This document shows, piece after piece, positions 12,764-22,361 of a DNA stretch of 64,000 nucleotides. How positions within the stretch are numbered: the first letter of the stretch is position 1; each line of letters opens with the position of its first letter. The notes beneath the pieces are model-generated. The model did no database searches. It saw nothing but the letters and a program-made list of their open reading frames with translations, and had not been told where the DNA came from. The stretch comes from Gammaproteobacteria bacterium. Lineage in GTDB: Bacteria > Pseudomonadota > Gammaproteobacteria > Pseudomonadales > Azotimanducaceae. The stretch covers positions 104,386-168,385 of the forward strand of contig JAPPAV010000035.1 in NCBI GenBank assembly GCA_026705345.1, given 5' to 3'. Both the position numbers and the translations under genes were made by a program.

Positions 12764-15700
12764 CAGGTCGATACGGATGCCGAGCCGGACCCGGTACACG
12801 GACTGCGATGCCGAGGGATACGCAGAGGCGACGCTGCGGAAGCTGTTGAACCGGTAGAGGCAGTCGCTCTGTTGCCGACAGGTCGTCCGGGGCGCATCGC
12901 CGGTCAGTGCCGCCGCGCCATCGACGCCCAATGAGGCGACATCGTCGGCGTCGATGAGATCCGCTCGGACTATGGCCGCTTGGTTGAAGCGGGGCCCTGC
13001 CTCGTAGGTACCCCACTCGTCGTTCAGCAGGTTGAGTACGTTCTCGATGTCCAGCACGAGGCTTAAGTGGTTCTCGCCCACCCATCGGTCGAGGAGGCCC
13101 AGGCTCGGCAACTCGAGACGAAAGCGGACGTCCCAGACCTGGTTCATCCCGGGATCCTCGGAATAGGGCGCGTGAATGCCTGCGCCGACGTCGTTGTCGG
13201 CGACGTAGGCGAAGAAGGCGTCTTGGTCGAACGAGGAGGCGTACACGACGGCGGGGTCGTCGCGGTCGCGCGGGACGTAGAGGGGGTTGTTGTCGTATGG
13301 GCTTTCCCCGGCCCCGGCACGGCCGAAGAGGGCGTTGCTGCGGTCGATGTCGAACGTGTAGGTGAAACGGTCACCGGACCAGCTGCGGGCGAATAGGTCG
13401 GCGCGGGCGCGGAACCCGGGGCCGAAGGCGTGCTCGTAGCCCAGGTTGAGCTTCACGGAGTGGGTGACCTGGTGCGGCGACGTCCGTGGTGACGGGCGGT
13501 TGCGGTCGGCGTCTTGGATATTCCGCCAGTTGGAGATGCCGCGCGAGGATAAGCCTTCGGTGACCGCCTCGACGTCCTGCCACGCATAGCTCACCTGGAA
13601 GTCGACGCCGTTCTCAAAGCGCTTGCCCAGCGCCGCCGTGAGTATCCGACTGCTGGCGTCGCCGTGGTTGCCAAGGGCGACCAGGTTGAGGATCCGCAGG
13701 TCGTCGAGGTCTGCGTAGATCGTGCGACCGTCCGGTGCGACGCCGGTGGGCTGTGCCGCGGCGAGCCGGGTCTGGGCGTAGTTGGTCCACAGGAAACCGT
13801 CCACCGTCCACGTCGTCAGGGCTTGCGCGGTGAGCGTATAGCCTTTGCCCAGGTTGAGGCTGCCCAGGACGAGATCGAGGTCCCGTTCGAGGCGCAGCGA
13901 CGCCTTCCAATCAGAGGGCACGTCGAAACCGGGCGCGATGGCGTCGATCGCGACCGGATTCCCCGCCGCGACGGCGGCACGGAGTTCAGCGGGCACCGAC
14001 GTCGGCGAGACGCCGCTCGTTGTGATGCGCGAGAAGACCGTCGGCACTTGAAACGTGTTGGACGTCCAGACCTTGGGATCGCCGCCCGAGAACTGGCCGA
14101 TGCCGCCGCTCACCACGGTGCGGTCGAGGCCCGTCCAGCGGAAACTGAAGCGAGGCATGAGCAAGGCCAGACCGTCGAGACCCGTGTCCGTGCGGATTCC
14201 GTAGGTGTTCTGGATCGGCTGGCTGAACGCGGGCCGATCGTCCTGTGCGTAGCGCTCGTAGCGCAGCCCCGCCGTCAGCTCGAGATGCGGTCGCGCCTGC
14301 CAGGTGTCCTGCACGAAGAACGTCGTCCTGCTGTAGCCCCAGGCGGCAGCTGCGTCGTCCGCGTCGTTCGACGGCGCGTTGACGTAGTCGACCCGCGCCG
14401 TGCGGTCGGCGATGGCCGCGAAGTCGCGGAACACGAACCGGCCGTTCGAACTCGGCACGAACAGGTTGAACAGATCGAAGGTCTCGTGCTCCATGCCGAC
14501 GCGCACGATGTGGTCGCCGACGAGGTAGTCGAAGCCGCCGTATACCTGCAAGCGTTCGTCGTCGTAGGCGTTGGCGTGCCGAAAGCGGTCGCATCCGGCG
14601 ATGAGATCGACGGTGCCGGTGAGCAGCCCCTCGAGCGGTGAGCCGGCGACGCCGTCTGCGTCGAGGTTGTCGAACTCCAGGGCACCCACACCTTGGGCAC
14701 GACAGTTCTGGCCGCGGACGAATTCCTTGCGGTTCACCCGCAGTGTCGTGGAGGCGCGGTCGGTCCAGTCGGAGAATAGCTGGACGGTGACGGCGGTGAG
14801 GTCCACGGGGACGTCGATCCACGCCGAGGCGAGACGGCTGGCGCTGGCCGAGGTCCCGTATTCCTGGCTGCTCTGGTAGGTGAACGACGCTCGGTGCGCG
14901 TCGCTTAAATTCCAGTCCAGCTTGACGAGCGTGCGCTCGGAACCTTCCGGCAGGGACGCGGACGCCGGGCGTCCGCCGGGGTCGTAGCCGTAGACGTCCA
15001 TGACTACCCCGCGCAACGCCTCGAAGAACCCCGGCTGGATGCCGTTATTCGCGTCGAAAGCGGCGAAATCCACCGGCTCCACGGCTTCGAACTCGTCGTA
15101 GGAAACGAACACGAAGAGCCGGTCGGCGAGAAGCGGCCCGCCGACCGACAAGCCGTATTCTTTCTCCTCGAACGTGGCCGGCATGAACGTCCGGTCGCCA
15201 TCGTAGGTGTCGCCGACCTGGTCGTTGCCATGGAAGTAGTAGAACGCCGCCCCGTCCCACTCGTTGGTGCCCGATTTCGTGGTGATGTTCACGAGTCCCC
15301 CGGTGAAGCCGGAAGCGGTGACGGCATAGTCGGATGCAACGAGGGTGGCGGACTCCACGGCATCGAGGTTGATGGGGGAGCGGCGGGTCGCGTAGGTGCT
15401 GGTGCCGAGGCCGAAATCGTCCTGTTGCAGCGAGCCGTCGATGGCGAGGCCGTTGAAGCGCGGGTTGACGCCGGCGACCGAGAGATTGCCCTCGCCCCTG
15501 GACTGGGCGAGAGGGTCGCGCAGCAGCGTGCGGATGACGTCGCGGGTCACGCTTGGCTGGTTGGCGATGTCGTCGGCGGAATAGGCGGACCCGACGCCGT
15601 TGTTGAGGTCGCGTTCCGAGACCAAGGGGCTCGCGGTCACCACAACCTCCTCGACATCGAGGGAAGTCAACGTGACTGCGAGAGGCGGCTGCGCGCCTGG

Positions 15701-16006
15701 CTTCAGCGTGACCGCGTCCAGCCTGCCGTCGCGATAGCCGCTGGCGGAGATACGAATCTCGTAGGGGCCGCCGACCCGCAGTCCGGACTGGTAGAAAGCG
15801 CCGTTCTCGGCGGCCGTGGCCGCGGCGGCGGTGCCCGATGGCTGGTGCACGATCGCGATGCGGGCCGCGGCGATGGGTTCGCCGTCCGTCGTGCGGACGT
15901 AGCCGCTGACGGTGGCGGATGTTGTGGCGGCGAAAACCGCCGATGTCCCGAGGATCGCAATGGTCCAAAGGAGGGCGCGGAAAGCGGTGGCTGTGCGAGC
16001 GTTCAT
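12761..16006 (-). CDS. TonB-dependent receptor with carboxypeptidase-regulatory-like domain (Oar type)
   Basis: This is an outer-membrane, energy-coupled receptor or transporter of unknown substrate. The ATG at 16006 gives 1081 residues beginning with a signal peptide (RALLWTIAILGTSAVFA). A carboxypeptidase-regulatory-like beta-sandwich follows at about 30-105 (SGYVRTTDGEPIAAARIAI). Next come a VEEVVVTASPL TonB-box-like segment and the plug domain, including PRFNGLAIDGS. The rest is a long 22-strand-type barrel. Large barrels with this front domain resemble the Oar family, often linked to peptide or protein uptake. The open frame continues upstream of 16006, but that part antisenses the next gene. 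The stop codon lies inside a family-A repeat. Confidence 0.9.
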   Translation of the reverse strand: MNARTATAFRALLWTIAILGTSAVFAATTSATVSGYVRTTDGEPIAAARIAIVHQPSGTAAAATAAENGAFYQSGLRVGGPYEIRISASGYRDGRLDAVTLKPGAQPPLAVTLTSLDVEEVVVTASPLVSERDLNNGVGSAYSADDIANQPSVTRDVIRTLLRDPLAQSRGEGNLSVAGVNPRFNGLAIDGSLQQDDFGLGTSTYATRRSPINLDAVESATLVASDYAVTASGFTGGLVNITTKSGTNEWDGAAFYYFHGNDQVGDTYDGDRTFMPATFEEKEYGLSVGGPLLADRLFVFVSYDEFEAVEPVDFAAFDANNGIQPGFFEALRGVVMDVYGYDPGGRPASASLPEGSERTLVKLDWNLSDAHRASFTYQSSQEYGTSASASRLASAWIDVPVDLTAVTVQLFSDWTDRASTTLRVNRKEFVRGQNCRAQGVGALEFDNLDADGVAGSPLEGLLTGTVDLIAGCDRFRHANAYDDERLQVYGGFDYLVGDHIVRVGMEHETFDLFNLFVPSSNGRFVFRDFAAIADRTARVDYVNAPSNDADDAAAAWGYSRTTFFVQDTWQARPHLELTAGLRYERYAQDDRPAFSQPIQNTYGIRTDTGLDGLALLMPRFSFRWTGLDRTVVSGGIGQFSGGDPKVWTSNTFQVPTVFSRITTSGVSPTSVPAELRAAVAAGNPVAIDAIAPGFDVPSDWKASLRLERDLDLVLGSLNLGKGYTLTAQALTTWTVDGFLWTNYAQTRLAAAQPTGVAPDGRTIYADLDDLRILNLVALGNHGDASSRILTAALGKRFENGVDFQVSYAWQDVEAVTEGLSSRGISNWRNIQDADRNRPSPRTSPHQVTHSVKLNLGYEHAFGPGFRARADLFARSWSGDRFTYTFDIDRSNALFGRAGAGESPYDNNPLYVPRDRDDPAVVYASSFDQDAFFAYVADNDVGAGIHAPYSEDPGMNQVWDVRFRLELPSLGLLDRWVGENHLSLVLDIENVLNLLNDEWGTYEAGPRFNQAAIVRADLIDADDVASLGVDGAAALTGDAPRTTCRQQSDCLYRFNSFRSVASAYPSASQSVYRVRLGIRIDL

Positions 16007-16123
16007 AGTGGTGCCCCGAGGTTGTGGTGCGCCGGAACCGTAGCGTAGCCGATTGACGCGGCGACGAACGGCATTCGGGAGAGGGTTGTGGTATTTACGC
16101 CCCGGTCGCAGGAGGAAGTACCG

Positions 16124-17287
16124 ATGAAGGTTGGCTTGTGTGGGCTGGGCGACCGGCTGGGTTACTTGGCCGAGGTCTTTCGCCGCGCCATCCCCGAGTT
16201 CGAGCCGGTTGCGTACGCGGATCCGGCACCCGCGGGCGTCAGGCGCATGGACGACGATTGCTTTCGACGATTGCGCGGCTACGACGACCTCGAACGGATG
16301 CTGGATGCCGAAACCCTCGATCTGGTCATGATCGGTTCTCCGAATGCCTTCCATTGCGACCAGCTGTGCACGGTGTTGGATGCGGGGATCAGGACCTTCT
16401 GCGAAAAGCCGGTGGTCGTTTCGGAGGAGCAGACGTTCCGCCTGCTGCGCGAGCTCAAGAAACACGGCAGCGAGAGGGTCATGGTGGGATTGGTGCTGCG
16501 TTATGCGCCGCTTTATAAGGATCTCGCGCGACTGGTCGACGACGGGGCGTTGGGCAGCCTGGTCAGCATCGAGGCGTCGGAGCACATTCCCCCGGCCCAC
16601 GGCGCGTTCTTCTTCCGCGACTGGCGGCGCAAGACCGACTTGAGCGGCGGGTTCATGCTGGAGAAGTGCTGCCACGACATCGACCTCTATGCAGGCCTCG
16701 TGCGGTCACGTCCCCATCGTGTGGTCAGCTTCGGCGGCTGCTCGTTCTTCACGGAACAGCATCGGGATCTGGATGGCGAACGGGTTTATCACCGCTGGCC
16801 GTCGTATTGGCGGAGCGCCGACAGTTCGTTCTCCGGGGACGCCGACATCGTCGACCACCAGGTGGCCCTCGTGGAATACGCAAACGGGACCCGGCTTTGT
16901 TTCCATACCAACGTGCACACGCCGGATGCGTTTCGGCGGTTCTGCGTGATCGGCACGGAGGGCATGGCCGAGGGCGACTTCGTGCGCGCCTATCTCAAGG
17001 CTCACCGCGCGGTCTCCGGCGAATGCGTCTTCGACACCACGTACAAGGGCGACGACGTCTCGCAACACTACGGGGCAGAGGGAAAGATGGCGGCTGACAT
17101 CACACGCCACTTGGAGCATGGTGCCGCGCTCCCGGTGTCCGTGATCGATGCGCTGGAAGCCGGCCTCACGGCCATGAAGATCGATGAATCGAGGAGATCA
17201 GGGCAAGTTGTCGACCTGACCGGCCTTTGGGCGCGTTTCGACGAACTGACAGCCGTGCCTAGCCGACGAGGAGATCAAGCCCTTTGA
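16124..17287 (+). CDS. Gfo/Idh/MocA family NAD(P)-dependent oxidoreductase
   Basis: Members of this family reduce or oxidise sugars and cyclitols using a Rossmann domain. The N-terminus VGLCGLGDRLGYLAEVF is a nucleotide-binding loop in which the usual G-x-G-x-x-G is partly altered. The family motif CEKPVV is at about residues 93-98. A second-domain region GGFMLEKCCHDIDLY contains the usual substrate-binding histidine and aspartate. The ATG at 16124 is chosen because GGAGGAA precedes it; it gives 387 residues. Its last 29 bases overlap the 3' end of the convergent coiled-coil gene. Substrate unknown. Confidence 0.85.
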   Translation: MKVGLCGLGDRLGYLAEVFRRAIPEFEPVAYADPAPAGVRRMDDDCFRRLRGYDDLERMLDAETLDLVMIGSPNAFHCDQLCTVLDAGIRTFCEKPVVVSEEQTFRLLRELKKHGSERVMVGLVLRYAPLYKDLARLVDDGALGSLVSIEASEHIPPAHGAFFFRDWRRKTDLSGGFMLEKCCHDIDLYAGLVRSRPHRVVSFGGCSFFTEQHRDLDGERVYHRWPSYWRSADSSFSGDADIVDHQVALVEYANGTRLCFHTNVHTPDAFRRFCVIGTEGMAEGDFVRAYLKAHRAVSGECVFDTTYKGDDVSQHYGAEGKMAADITRHLEHGAALPVSVIDALEAGLTAMKIDESRRSGQVVDLTGLWARFDELTAVPSRRGDQAL

Positions 17288-17852
17288 TCAACGCCACAAC
17301 CAACGCCAGACCGCCACCCATGTACCTCAGCATCTTGCCTGTGAGCGCTTCCATCTTCACGGTCATGCGAAGCTCGAGTTGTGCAAGCTCCTCTTTCGTG
17401 GCGTAGTTGCGCAGATCCTCCTTGGAGGCGCAGGCGTCGATCCTCGCGGCCAGTTCCCGTTCTGTCTCGGCCAGGTCTTGCTTGGTGGCGTCGATCCTCG
17501 CGGCCAGTTTCCGTTCTGTCTCGGCCAGGTCCTCCTTGGAGGTGCAGGCGTCGATCCTCGCGGCCAGTTTCCGTTCTGTCTCGGCCAGGTCTTGCTTGGT
17601 GGCGTCGATCCCCGCGGCCAGTTGCCGTTCTGTCTCGGCCAGATCCTCCTTGGAGGCGCAGGCGTCGATCCTCGCGGCCAAGTTCCGTTCTGTCACGGCG
17701 AGATCCGCCTTGAAGACGAGGTTCTCTGTGACTGCGCCGTTGATCTGGTCGACGACGGCTTCCGCTTGCACGTCGTCGAAACCGGCTTGTCGGAGGGCCT
17801 TGACGGCCTTGTGGGTGTCGAAGGCGGGCATCGTACTGCTTGTACTCGCCAT
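17259..17852 (-). CDS. Repeat-built coiled-coil protein (DUF1640/CCDC90-like) with C-terminal membrane anchor
   Basis: The 197-residue product has a short helical N-terminus (AFDTHKAVKALRQAGFDDVQAE) like DUF1640 proteins. Five near-identical copies of the pattern ERxLAARIDA follow (about residues 58-145), then a charged segment and a hydrophobic C-terminal helix (YMGGGLALVVALIKGLDLLV). This suggests a membrane-anchored coiled coil facing the cytoplasm or periplasm. Function is unknown; related small proteins are often near defence or mobile genes, but nothing here shows that. The 3' end overlaps the neighbouring oxidoreductase gene tail to tail. Confidence 0.75.
   Translation of the reverse strand: MASTSSTMPAFDTHKAVKALRQAGFDDVQAEAVVDQINGAVTENLVFKADLAVTERNLAARIDACASKEDLAETERQLAAGIDATKQDLAETERKLAARIDACTSKEDLAETERKLAARIDATKQDLAETERELAARIDACASKEDLRNYATKEELAQLELRMTVKMEALTGKMLRYMGGGLALVVALIKGLDLLVG
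17434..17683 (-). repeat. Tandem repeat array with alternating 54/60-base units inside the coiled-coil gene
   Basis: The sequence GCGTCGATCCTCGCGGCCAG (plus-strand reading) or a one-base variant starts at 17434, 17488, 17548, 17602 and 17662. The spacings alternate 54, 60, 54, 60, so the higher-order unit is 114 bases (38 residues). The reading frame is kept throughout, so copy number could vary without breaking the gene. Confidence 0.9.
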
Positions 17853-18048
17853 CCGGGTGTCCTCGTGTCGCCAATTCTATTGAGCGGCGGGCTCGGGGTC
17901 TATGGCATCCCGCGCGCGGCCAGGAACGTCACGCTAGCGCTTCTCCAAGCGCGTGTCTGTGGCAAATCTCCTACACCTTGGCCCTAGTCCGAGCGCTTCT
18001 GCAAGGCCCTATACTTGGCGCGCCCTTCGCCCTCGGTGACCATTGGCT

Positions 18049-20904
18049 GTGAAACCGCCGACCGCCCTCGTTCTCGCCGCAATGGCGCTCAATGCCGTGC
18101 CGACAGCCGCAGTCGATGCCGAGGCGCAACTCCTCAGCAATACGCGGCAACTCACCTTCGAGGGCCGTCGAGCTGGCGAAGGGTACTTCGCGCCGGACGG
18201 CAATGCGCTCATCTTCCAGAGCGAGCGCGAACCCGGTAATCCGTTCTTCCAGATCTACCACCTGGATCTCACCACCGGGGACACCCACCGGGTCTCGCCG
18301 GGCATCGGCAAAACCACCTGCGCGTTCTTCCGCCCCGGAACGAACCGCGTGCTTTTCTCGTCCACGCACCTCGATCCCAAAGCCGAATCCCGTCAACGCG
18401 AGGAGATCGAGTTCCGTGCATCGGGTGAGCAGCGCCGCTACGACTGGGACTACGACGTGCACATGGACGTCTTTTCGGCCGACCGGGACGGATCCGGCCT
18501 CACGCGATTGACCGATGCCCACGGCTACGACGCCGAGGCTTCCTATTCGCCCGACGGCGACAAGATCGTCTTCACGTCGCTGCGCAACGCCTATCCCCCG
18601 GAGGATCTCACTGCGGAGGACAGCAAGCGGCTCGAAAACGATCCCGCGTACTTCGGCGAGATCTACATCATGGATGCCGACGGCGGCACTCAGACCCGTC
18701 TAACCGAAACCCCGGGATACGACGGCGGCCCGTTCTTCTCAGCCGACGGCGAACGTATCATCTGGCGGCGGTTCGGCGAGGACGGGATGAACGCCGATGT
18801 CTACACCATGCGTGTGGACGGCGCCGATGTGCGCCGGCTGACCGACTTCGACTCCATGTCCTGGGCGCCGTATTTCCATCCCTCCGGCGAGTACGCGGTC
18901 TTCGCCTCCAACAAGCACGGATTCTCGAACTTCGAACTGTTCTTGGTCGACGCGGCGGGGAAGCGCGAACCGGTTCGCGTTACCCACACCGACGGATTCG
19001 ATGGCCTGCCCGTGTTCTCGCCGGATGGCGAGTCGCTAAGCTGGACATCGAACCGCACCGGCAGCGGCGGATCGCAGTTGTTCCTAGCGGAATGGGACCA
19101 CGCCGCCGCGGTGACGGCGTTGGCGTCTTCGCCGACCCGCGGCGCGGCAAGCCCGCTGCCCGACGATGCGGAATCCAGGCTCCGTGCCTCGGTGGAATAC
19201 CTGGCTTCGGACGAACTCGAGGGCCGGATGACCGGTTCGGAAGGCGCTCGATTGGCGGCTGAATACATCGCGGAAGCGTTGCAATCGGCCGGCCTAGAGC
19301 CGTTTGGCGACGATGGAACCTATTTCCAGACGTTCGAGTTCACCGCCGACCGCCGCATCCTTCCCGAAGCCAATGCGCTTCGTGTCGAGACAGGCGACGG
19401 ATTCCAAACCTACCAGGTCGACACGGATTTCCGACCGCTCTCGTTCACCGCCAACGCCGACGTGCAGGGCGAGGTCGTGTTCGCCGGCTACGGTCTCGCG
19501 GTACCGGGTGCCACCGGCTACGACTCCTACGCCGGCCTGGATGTGACGGACAAGATCGTTCTCGTGCTGCGCTACGTACCCGAAGGAGTCGCGGCGGAAC
19601 GTCGTGCGGAACTCAACCGCTATGCGGGCCTGCGCTACAAGGCGATGATTGCCCGCGACCGCGGCGCGAAGGCCATTCTCGTGGTCGCCGGCCCCAACTC
19701 CCCGAACGCCGGCAACCTGATCCCGATGATGTTCGACAACAGCCTCGCCGGCTCCGGCATCGTCGCGGCTTCCGTCAGCGGCGCCTTGGCAGATGCCCTG
19801 TTGGCAGGGGCGGGCAAGAGCTTGGAGGAGACCCAGACACAGCTGGACATCGAGAACCCCCACTTCCTCGGGCAGTTCCCGCTTGAGGGAGTCGCCGTCG
19901 CGATTCGCACGGGCGTCGAGCGGATCAGGGCAACGGACCGCAACGTGCTCGCCTGGTTGCCCGCGACCGACGGGAGCGCGGCGGAGACGGTCGTGGTCGG
20001 CGCGCACTACGACCACATCGGCCGCGGCGACGCGAGTTCGCTGGCCGGCAAGGACGAGGAGGGCGAGATCCACAACGGGGCGGACGACAACGCCTCCGGA
20101 GTCGCCGTGGCTTTGGAGTTGACACGCAGCTTGGCACACCAGGAAGAGCGCCGGCGGAACGTCCTGTTCGCGTTCTGGTCCGGAGAGGAACTGGGGCTGA
20201 TCGGTTCGTCGCACTTCGCCGAGGTGCCGCTGCTGCCGATCGAGAACATCGTCGCGTACTTGAACTTCGACATGGTGGGGCGTCTACGCGACAACAAGCT
20301 GAGCCTGCAGGGCGTCGGGTCGTCGAGCGTTTGGCGCGGCATCATCGAACGACGCAATGTACCCGCCGGTTTCAACCTGTCGCTGCTCGACGATCCCTAC
20401 CTGCCCACCGACAGCACGGCGTTCTATCCAAAGGGCATCCCAATCCTAAGCTTCTTCACCGGCAGCCACGAGGACTACAACCGCCCAACCGACGACCCCG
20501 ACACCCTCGACTACGCCGGCATGCGGCGAATCGCGGCGTTCGGTGCGGCCATCGTCAACGACATCGTGTCGAACGATCAGCGCCCGGACTACGCCGAAGT
20601 GCAGGTCACGACCAGTGCCGGCGGGAACCGGGACAGCCTGCGAGCGTACCTCGGCACGATCCCGGACTACACCACGGATCTGGCAGGTGTGAAGATTTCC
20701 GGCGTCCGGGGCGGCGGTCCGGCCGACAAGGCGGGCATGCAGGGGGGCGACGTGATCGTCGAGTTCGCCGGGGCGACCGTCACGAACATCTACGACTACA
20801 CCTACGCACTCGACGCGATCAAGATCGGCGAGCCCGTGGACGTCGTGGTCTTGCGGGACGGGGAACAGGTCACTCTGCGGATCGTCCCGGAAGCTCGTCC
20901 GTAG
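18049..20904 (+). CDS. Secreted TolB-like propeller / M28 zinc peptidase / PDZ protein
   Basis: This is a predicted exported aminopeptidase-like enzyme. A signal peptide (PPTALVLAAMALNAVPTAAVDA) leads into a TolB/WD40-like propeller with repeated PDG motifs (to about residue 370). A PA-like insert follows (GEVVFAGYGLAVPG, about 480-600), then the M28 peptidase core. Its zinc and catalytic residues are visible in order: GAHYDHIG, GADDNASG, FWSGEELGLIG, NFDMVG and GSHEDYNRP. A PDZ domain (GGPADKAGMQGGDVIVEF) ends the protein. GTG at 18049 starts the signal peptide; a TTG two codons earlier is an alternative. A TATACT lies about 35 bases upstream. The TAG stop is part of a family-A repeat. Confidence 0.88.
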   Translation: MKPPTALVLAAMALNAVPTAAVDAEAQLLSNTRQLTFEGRRAGEGYFAPDGNALIFQSEREPGNPFFQIYHLDLTTGDTHRVSPGIGKTTCAFFRPGTNRVLFSSTHLDPKAESRQREEIEFRASGEQRRYDWDYDVHMDVFSADRDGSGLTRLTDAHGYDAEASYSPDGDKIVFTSLRNAYPPEDLTAEDSKRLENDPAYFGEIYIMDADGGTQTRLTETPGYDGGPFFSADGERIIWRRFGEDGMNADVYTMRVDGADVRRLTDFDSMSWAPYFHPSGEYAVFASNKHGFSNFELFLVDAAGKREPVRVTHTDGFDGLPVFSPDGESLSWTSNRTGSGGSQLFLAEWDHAAAVTALASSPTRGAASPLPDDAESRLRASVEYLASDELEGRMTGSEGARLAAEYIAEALQSAGLEPFGDDGTYFQTFEFTADRRILPEANALRVETGDGFQTYQVDTDFRPLSFTANADVQGEVVFAGYGLAVPGATGYDSYAGLDVTDKIVLVLRYVPEGVAAERRAELNRYAGLRYKAMIARDRGAKAILVVAGPNSPNAGNLIPMMFDNSLAGSGIVAASVSGALADALLAGAGKSLEETQTQLDIENPHFLGQFPLEGVAVAIRTGVERIRATDRNVLAWLPATDGSAAETVVVGAHYDHIGRGDASSLAGKDEEGEIHNGADDNASGVAVALELTRSLAHQEERRRNVLFAFWSGEELGLIGSSHFAEVPLLPIENIVAYLNFDMVGRLRDNKLSLQGVGSSSVWRGIIERRNVPAGFNLSLLDDPYLPTDSTAFYPKGIPILSFFTGSHEDYNRPTDDPDTLDYAGMRRIAAFGAAIVNDIVSNDQRPDYAEVQVTTSAGGNRDSLRAYLGTIPDYTTDLAGVKISGVRGGGPADKAGMQGGDVIVEFAGATVTNIYDYTYALDAIKIGEPVDVVVLRDGEQVTLRIVPEARP

Positions 20905-20925
20905 GGGACGGGCTTGTCCCGTCCC
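20901..20925 (+). repeat. Short palindromic repeat, family A, supplying the stop of the M28 gene
   Basis: A perfect copy: GTAG, stem GGGACGGG, loop CTTGT, stem CCCGTCCC. The peptidase stop codon is the TAG of its first four bases. It lies between convergent genes (M28 peptidase and the efflux operon). Confidence 0.8.
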
Positions 20926-20972
20926 GATCGAGCCTGTGCGGGAGCCGTGGGTAACGCGCGTTAGCCCCGTCC

Positions 20973-22361
20973 TTACCGATCACTCGTCCAGCCACCACCA
21001 AGGGCCTGGTAGATGGCGACGACCGCATTGAGGTAGGCGCGCTTGTTGCTCAGCACCGAGTTGCGGGCGCTGTAGAGGAACTCCTGGGCCGACAGCACGC
21101 GCTGGTAGTCGATCACGCCTTCGCGGTAGCGGACTTCCGCAATCCGCAGCGATTCCTCGGCTCTCGACAGCTCCTCGAGCAGGATCACGTCGAGGGATTC
21201 GAGGAGTTCGATGTTGCCGAGCGCGACGTCGGTGTCGTTGAAAGCGCGGATCACGGTCTCCCGATAGCTCGCCAGCGCCGACTCCATGGAAAGCCGGGCA
21301 GACTCCCTGGACCGCCCGCGCCGTCCGAAGTCGAACACGCTCTGGGCAAGGGACGGGCTCAACGACACGAACAGGCTCCTGTTCGACGCGAGGTCGCGCA
21401 GCGATGCGCTGACGGTATTCGCGGCCGCGGTCAGCGAGATGCTCGGCAGCAGCGCGTTCCGGGCGATGCCCACGTTGGCCCGGGCGCGGCGCAGGTTCAG
21501 TTCGGCTTGGACGATGTCTGGACGGCGCACGAGCAGTTCGGAAGGTAGACCCGGGGCGACCTTGGGCGTCGCCAACTCCGCCAAGGTGGTGGCGCGAACG
21601 TCGAAGTTCCGCACCGGTTCGGCGAGAAGCAAGGCCAGCGCGGCGCGCGCCGAGTACTCCTGCTGGCGGAGCTGTGCCAAGGCGTTGCGCTGGCGTTGCA
21701 CCTGGATCTGCTGCTGCAACGCGTCCAGGGGCGTGAGCACCCCGGCGTCCACCCGGGCCTGGGTGATGCGCCCGATCGTCTCGGCGTTTTCGAGGTTGAG
21801 CTTGGCGGCCTCGATCTGGTCGCGGATGAAGAGGATGCTGAAGTAGGTGGAGGCCGTGGTGCCGAGAAGGTTCAGGCGGGTGCTGGCCAACTGCGCGACG
21901 GCCGAGTCGAAGGTGGCTTCGGCGGACTCGAAGCGGTACGGCTTGGTCAGGATGTCGGCGTAGCCGATGCCGACGGACAGGCTGGCCGACTCGGAGCGCG
22001 TATCGGTGAAATCCCCGTCCGGCGGCTTCGACCCGGAGTAGGTGGTGCTGGTCGCGAAGTCTGCGATCGGCGTTGGGTAGAGGTCGAAGCCCGCGTCGAT
22101 GAGCGCCAGCTGGGCCTGCCGCAGGGCGCGCTCGGCGTTCTTGAGCCCGGGGTTGCGTGCCTGGACTTGGCCCACGAGCTCGCTGAGTTCGTCGCTGCCG
22201 AATCCGTGCCACCAGTCCTGTGCCGGCCAGTCGCCAACCGACCTCCCTGCCCAGTCGGGCGGCACTTCCTCGTCGAGTGCCGGAAGCGGCGCCACGGAAC
22301 AGGCATGCAGGGCGGCAGCGCCGACGAGCACCGTGAGCCGATGGCCGCTCGCCCTCGTCAT
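20973..22361 (-). CDS. Outer-membrane efflux lipoprotein (TolC/NodT family)
   Basis: This is the outer-membrane channel of a tripartite efflux pump. The N-terminus LTVLVGAAALHACSVAPL looks like a lipoprotein signal with Cys as the acylation site. Two outer-membrane-factor repeats follow, with typical stretches such as RNPGLKNAERALRQAQLALI, GVLTPLDALQQQIQ and RRPDIVQAELNLRRARANVG. The 462 residues are normal for NodT-like factors. Its ATG overlaps the TGA of the upstream macB by 4 bases (ATGA), so translation is coupled. It is the last gene of macA-macB-tolC. Confidence 0.92.
   Translation of the reverse strand: MTRASGHRLTVLVGAAALHACSVAPLPALDEEVPPDWAGRSVGDWPAQDWWHGFGSDELSELVGQVQARNPGLKNAERALRQAQLALIDAGFDLYPTPIADFATSTTYSGSKPPDGDFTDTRSESASLSVGIGYADILTKPYRFESAEATFDSAVAQLASTRLNLLGTTASTYFSILFIRDQIEAAKLNLENAETIGRITQARVDAGVLTPLDALQQQIQVQRQRNALAQLRQQEYSARAALALLLAEPVRNFDVRATTLAELATPKVAPGLPSELLVRRPDIVQAELNLRRARANVGIARNALLPSISLTAAANTVSASLRDLASNRSLFVSLSPSLAQSVFDFGRRGRSRESARLSMESALASYRETVIRAFNDTDVALGNIELLESLDVILLEELSRAEESLRIAEVRYREGVIDYQRVLSAQEFLYSARNSVLSNKRAYLNAVVAIYQALGGGWTSDR

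Noticed and set aside
16007..16675. Upstream extension of the Oar-like receptor frame
   Set aside because: The extension antisenses the Gfo/Idh/MocA gene and lacks a signal peptide; the signal peptide starts at 16006.
17434..17683. CRISPR-like regular repeats
   Set aside because: The repeats are in-frame coding units with no variable spacers between them.
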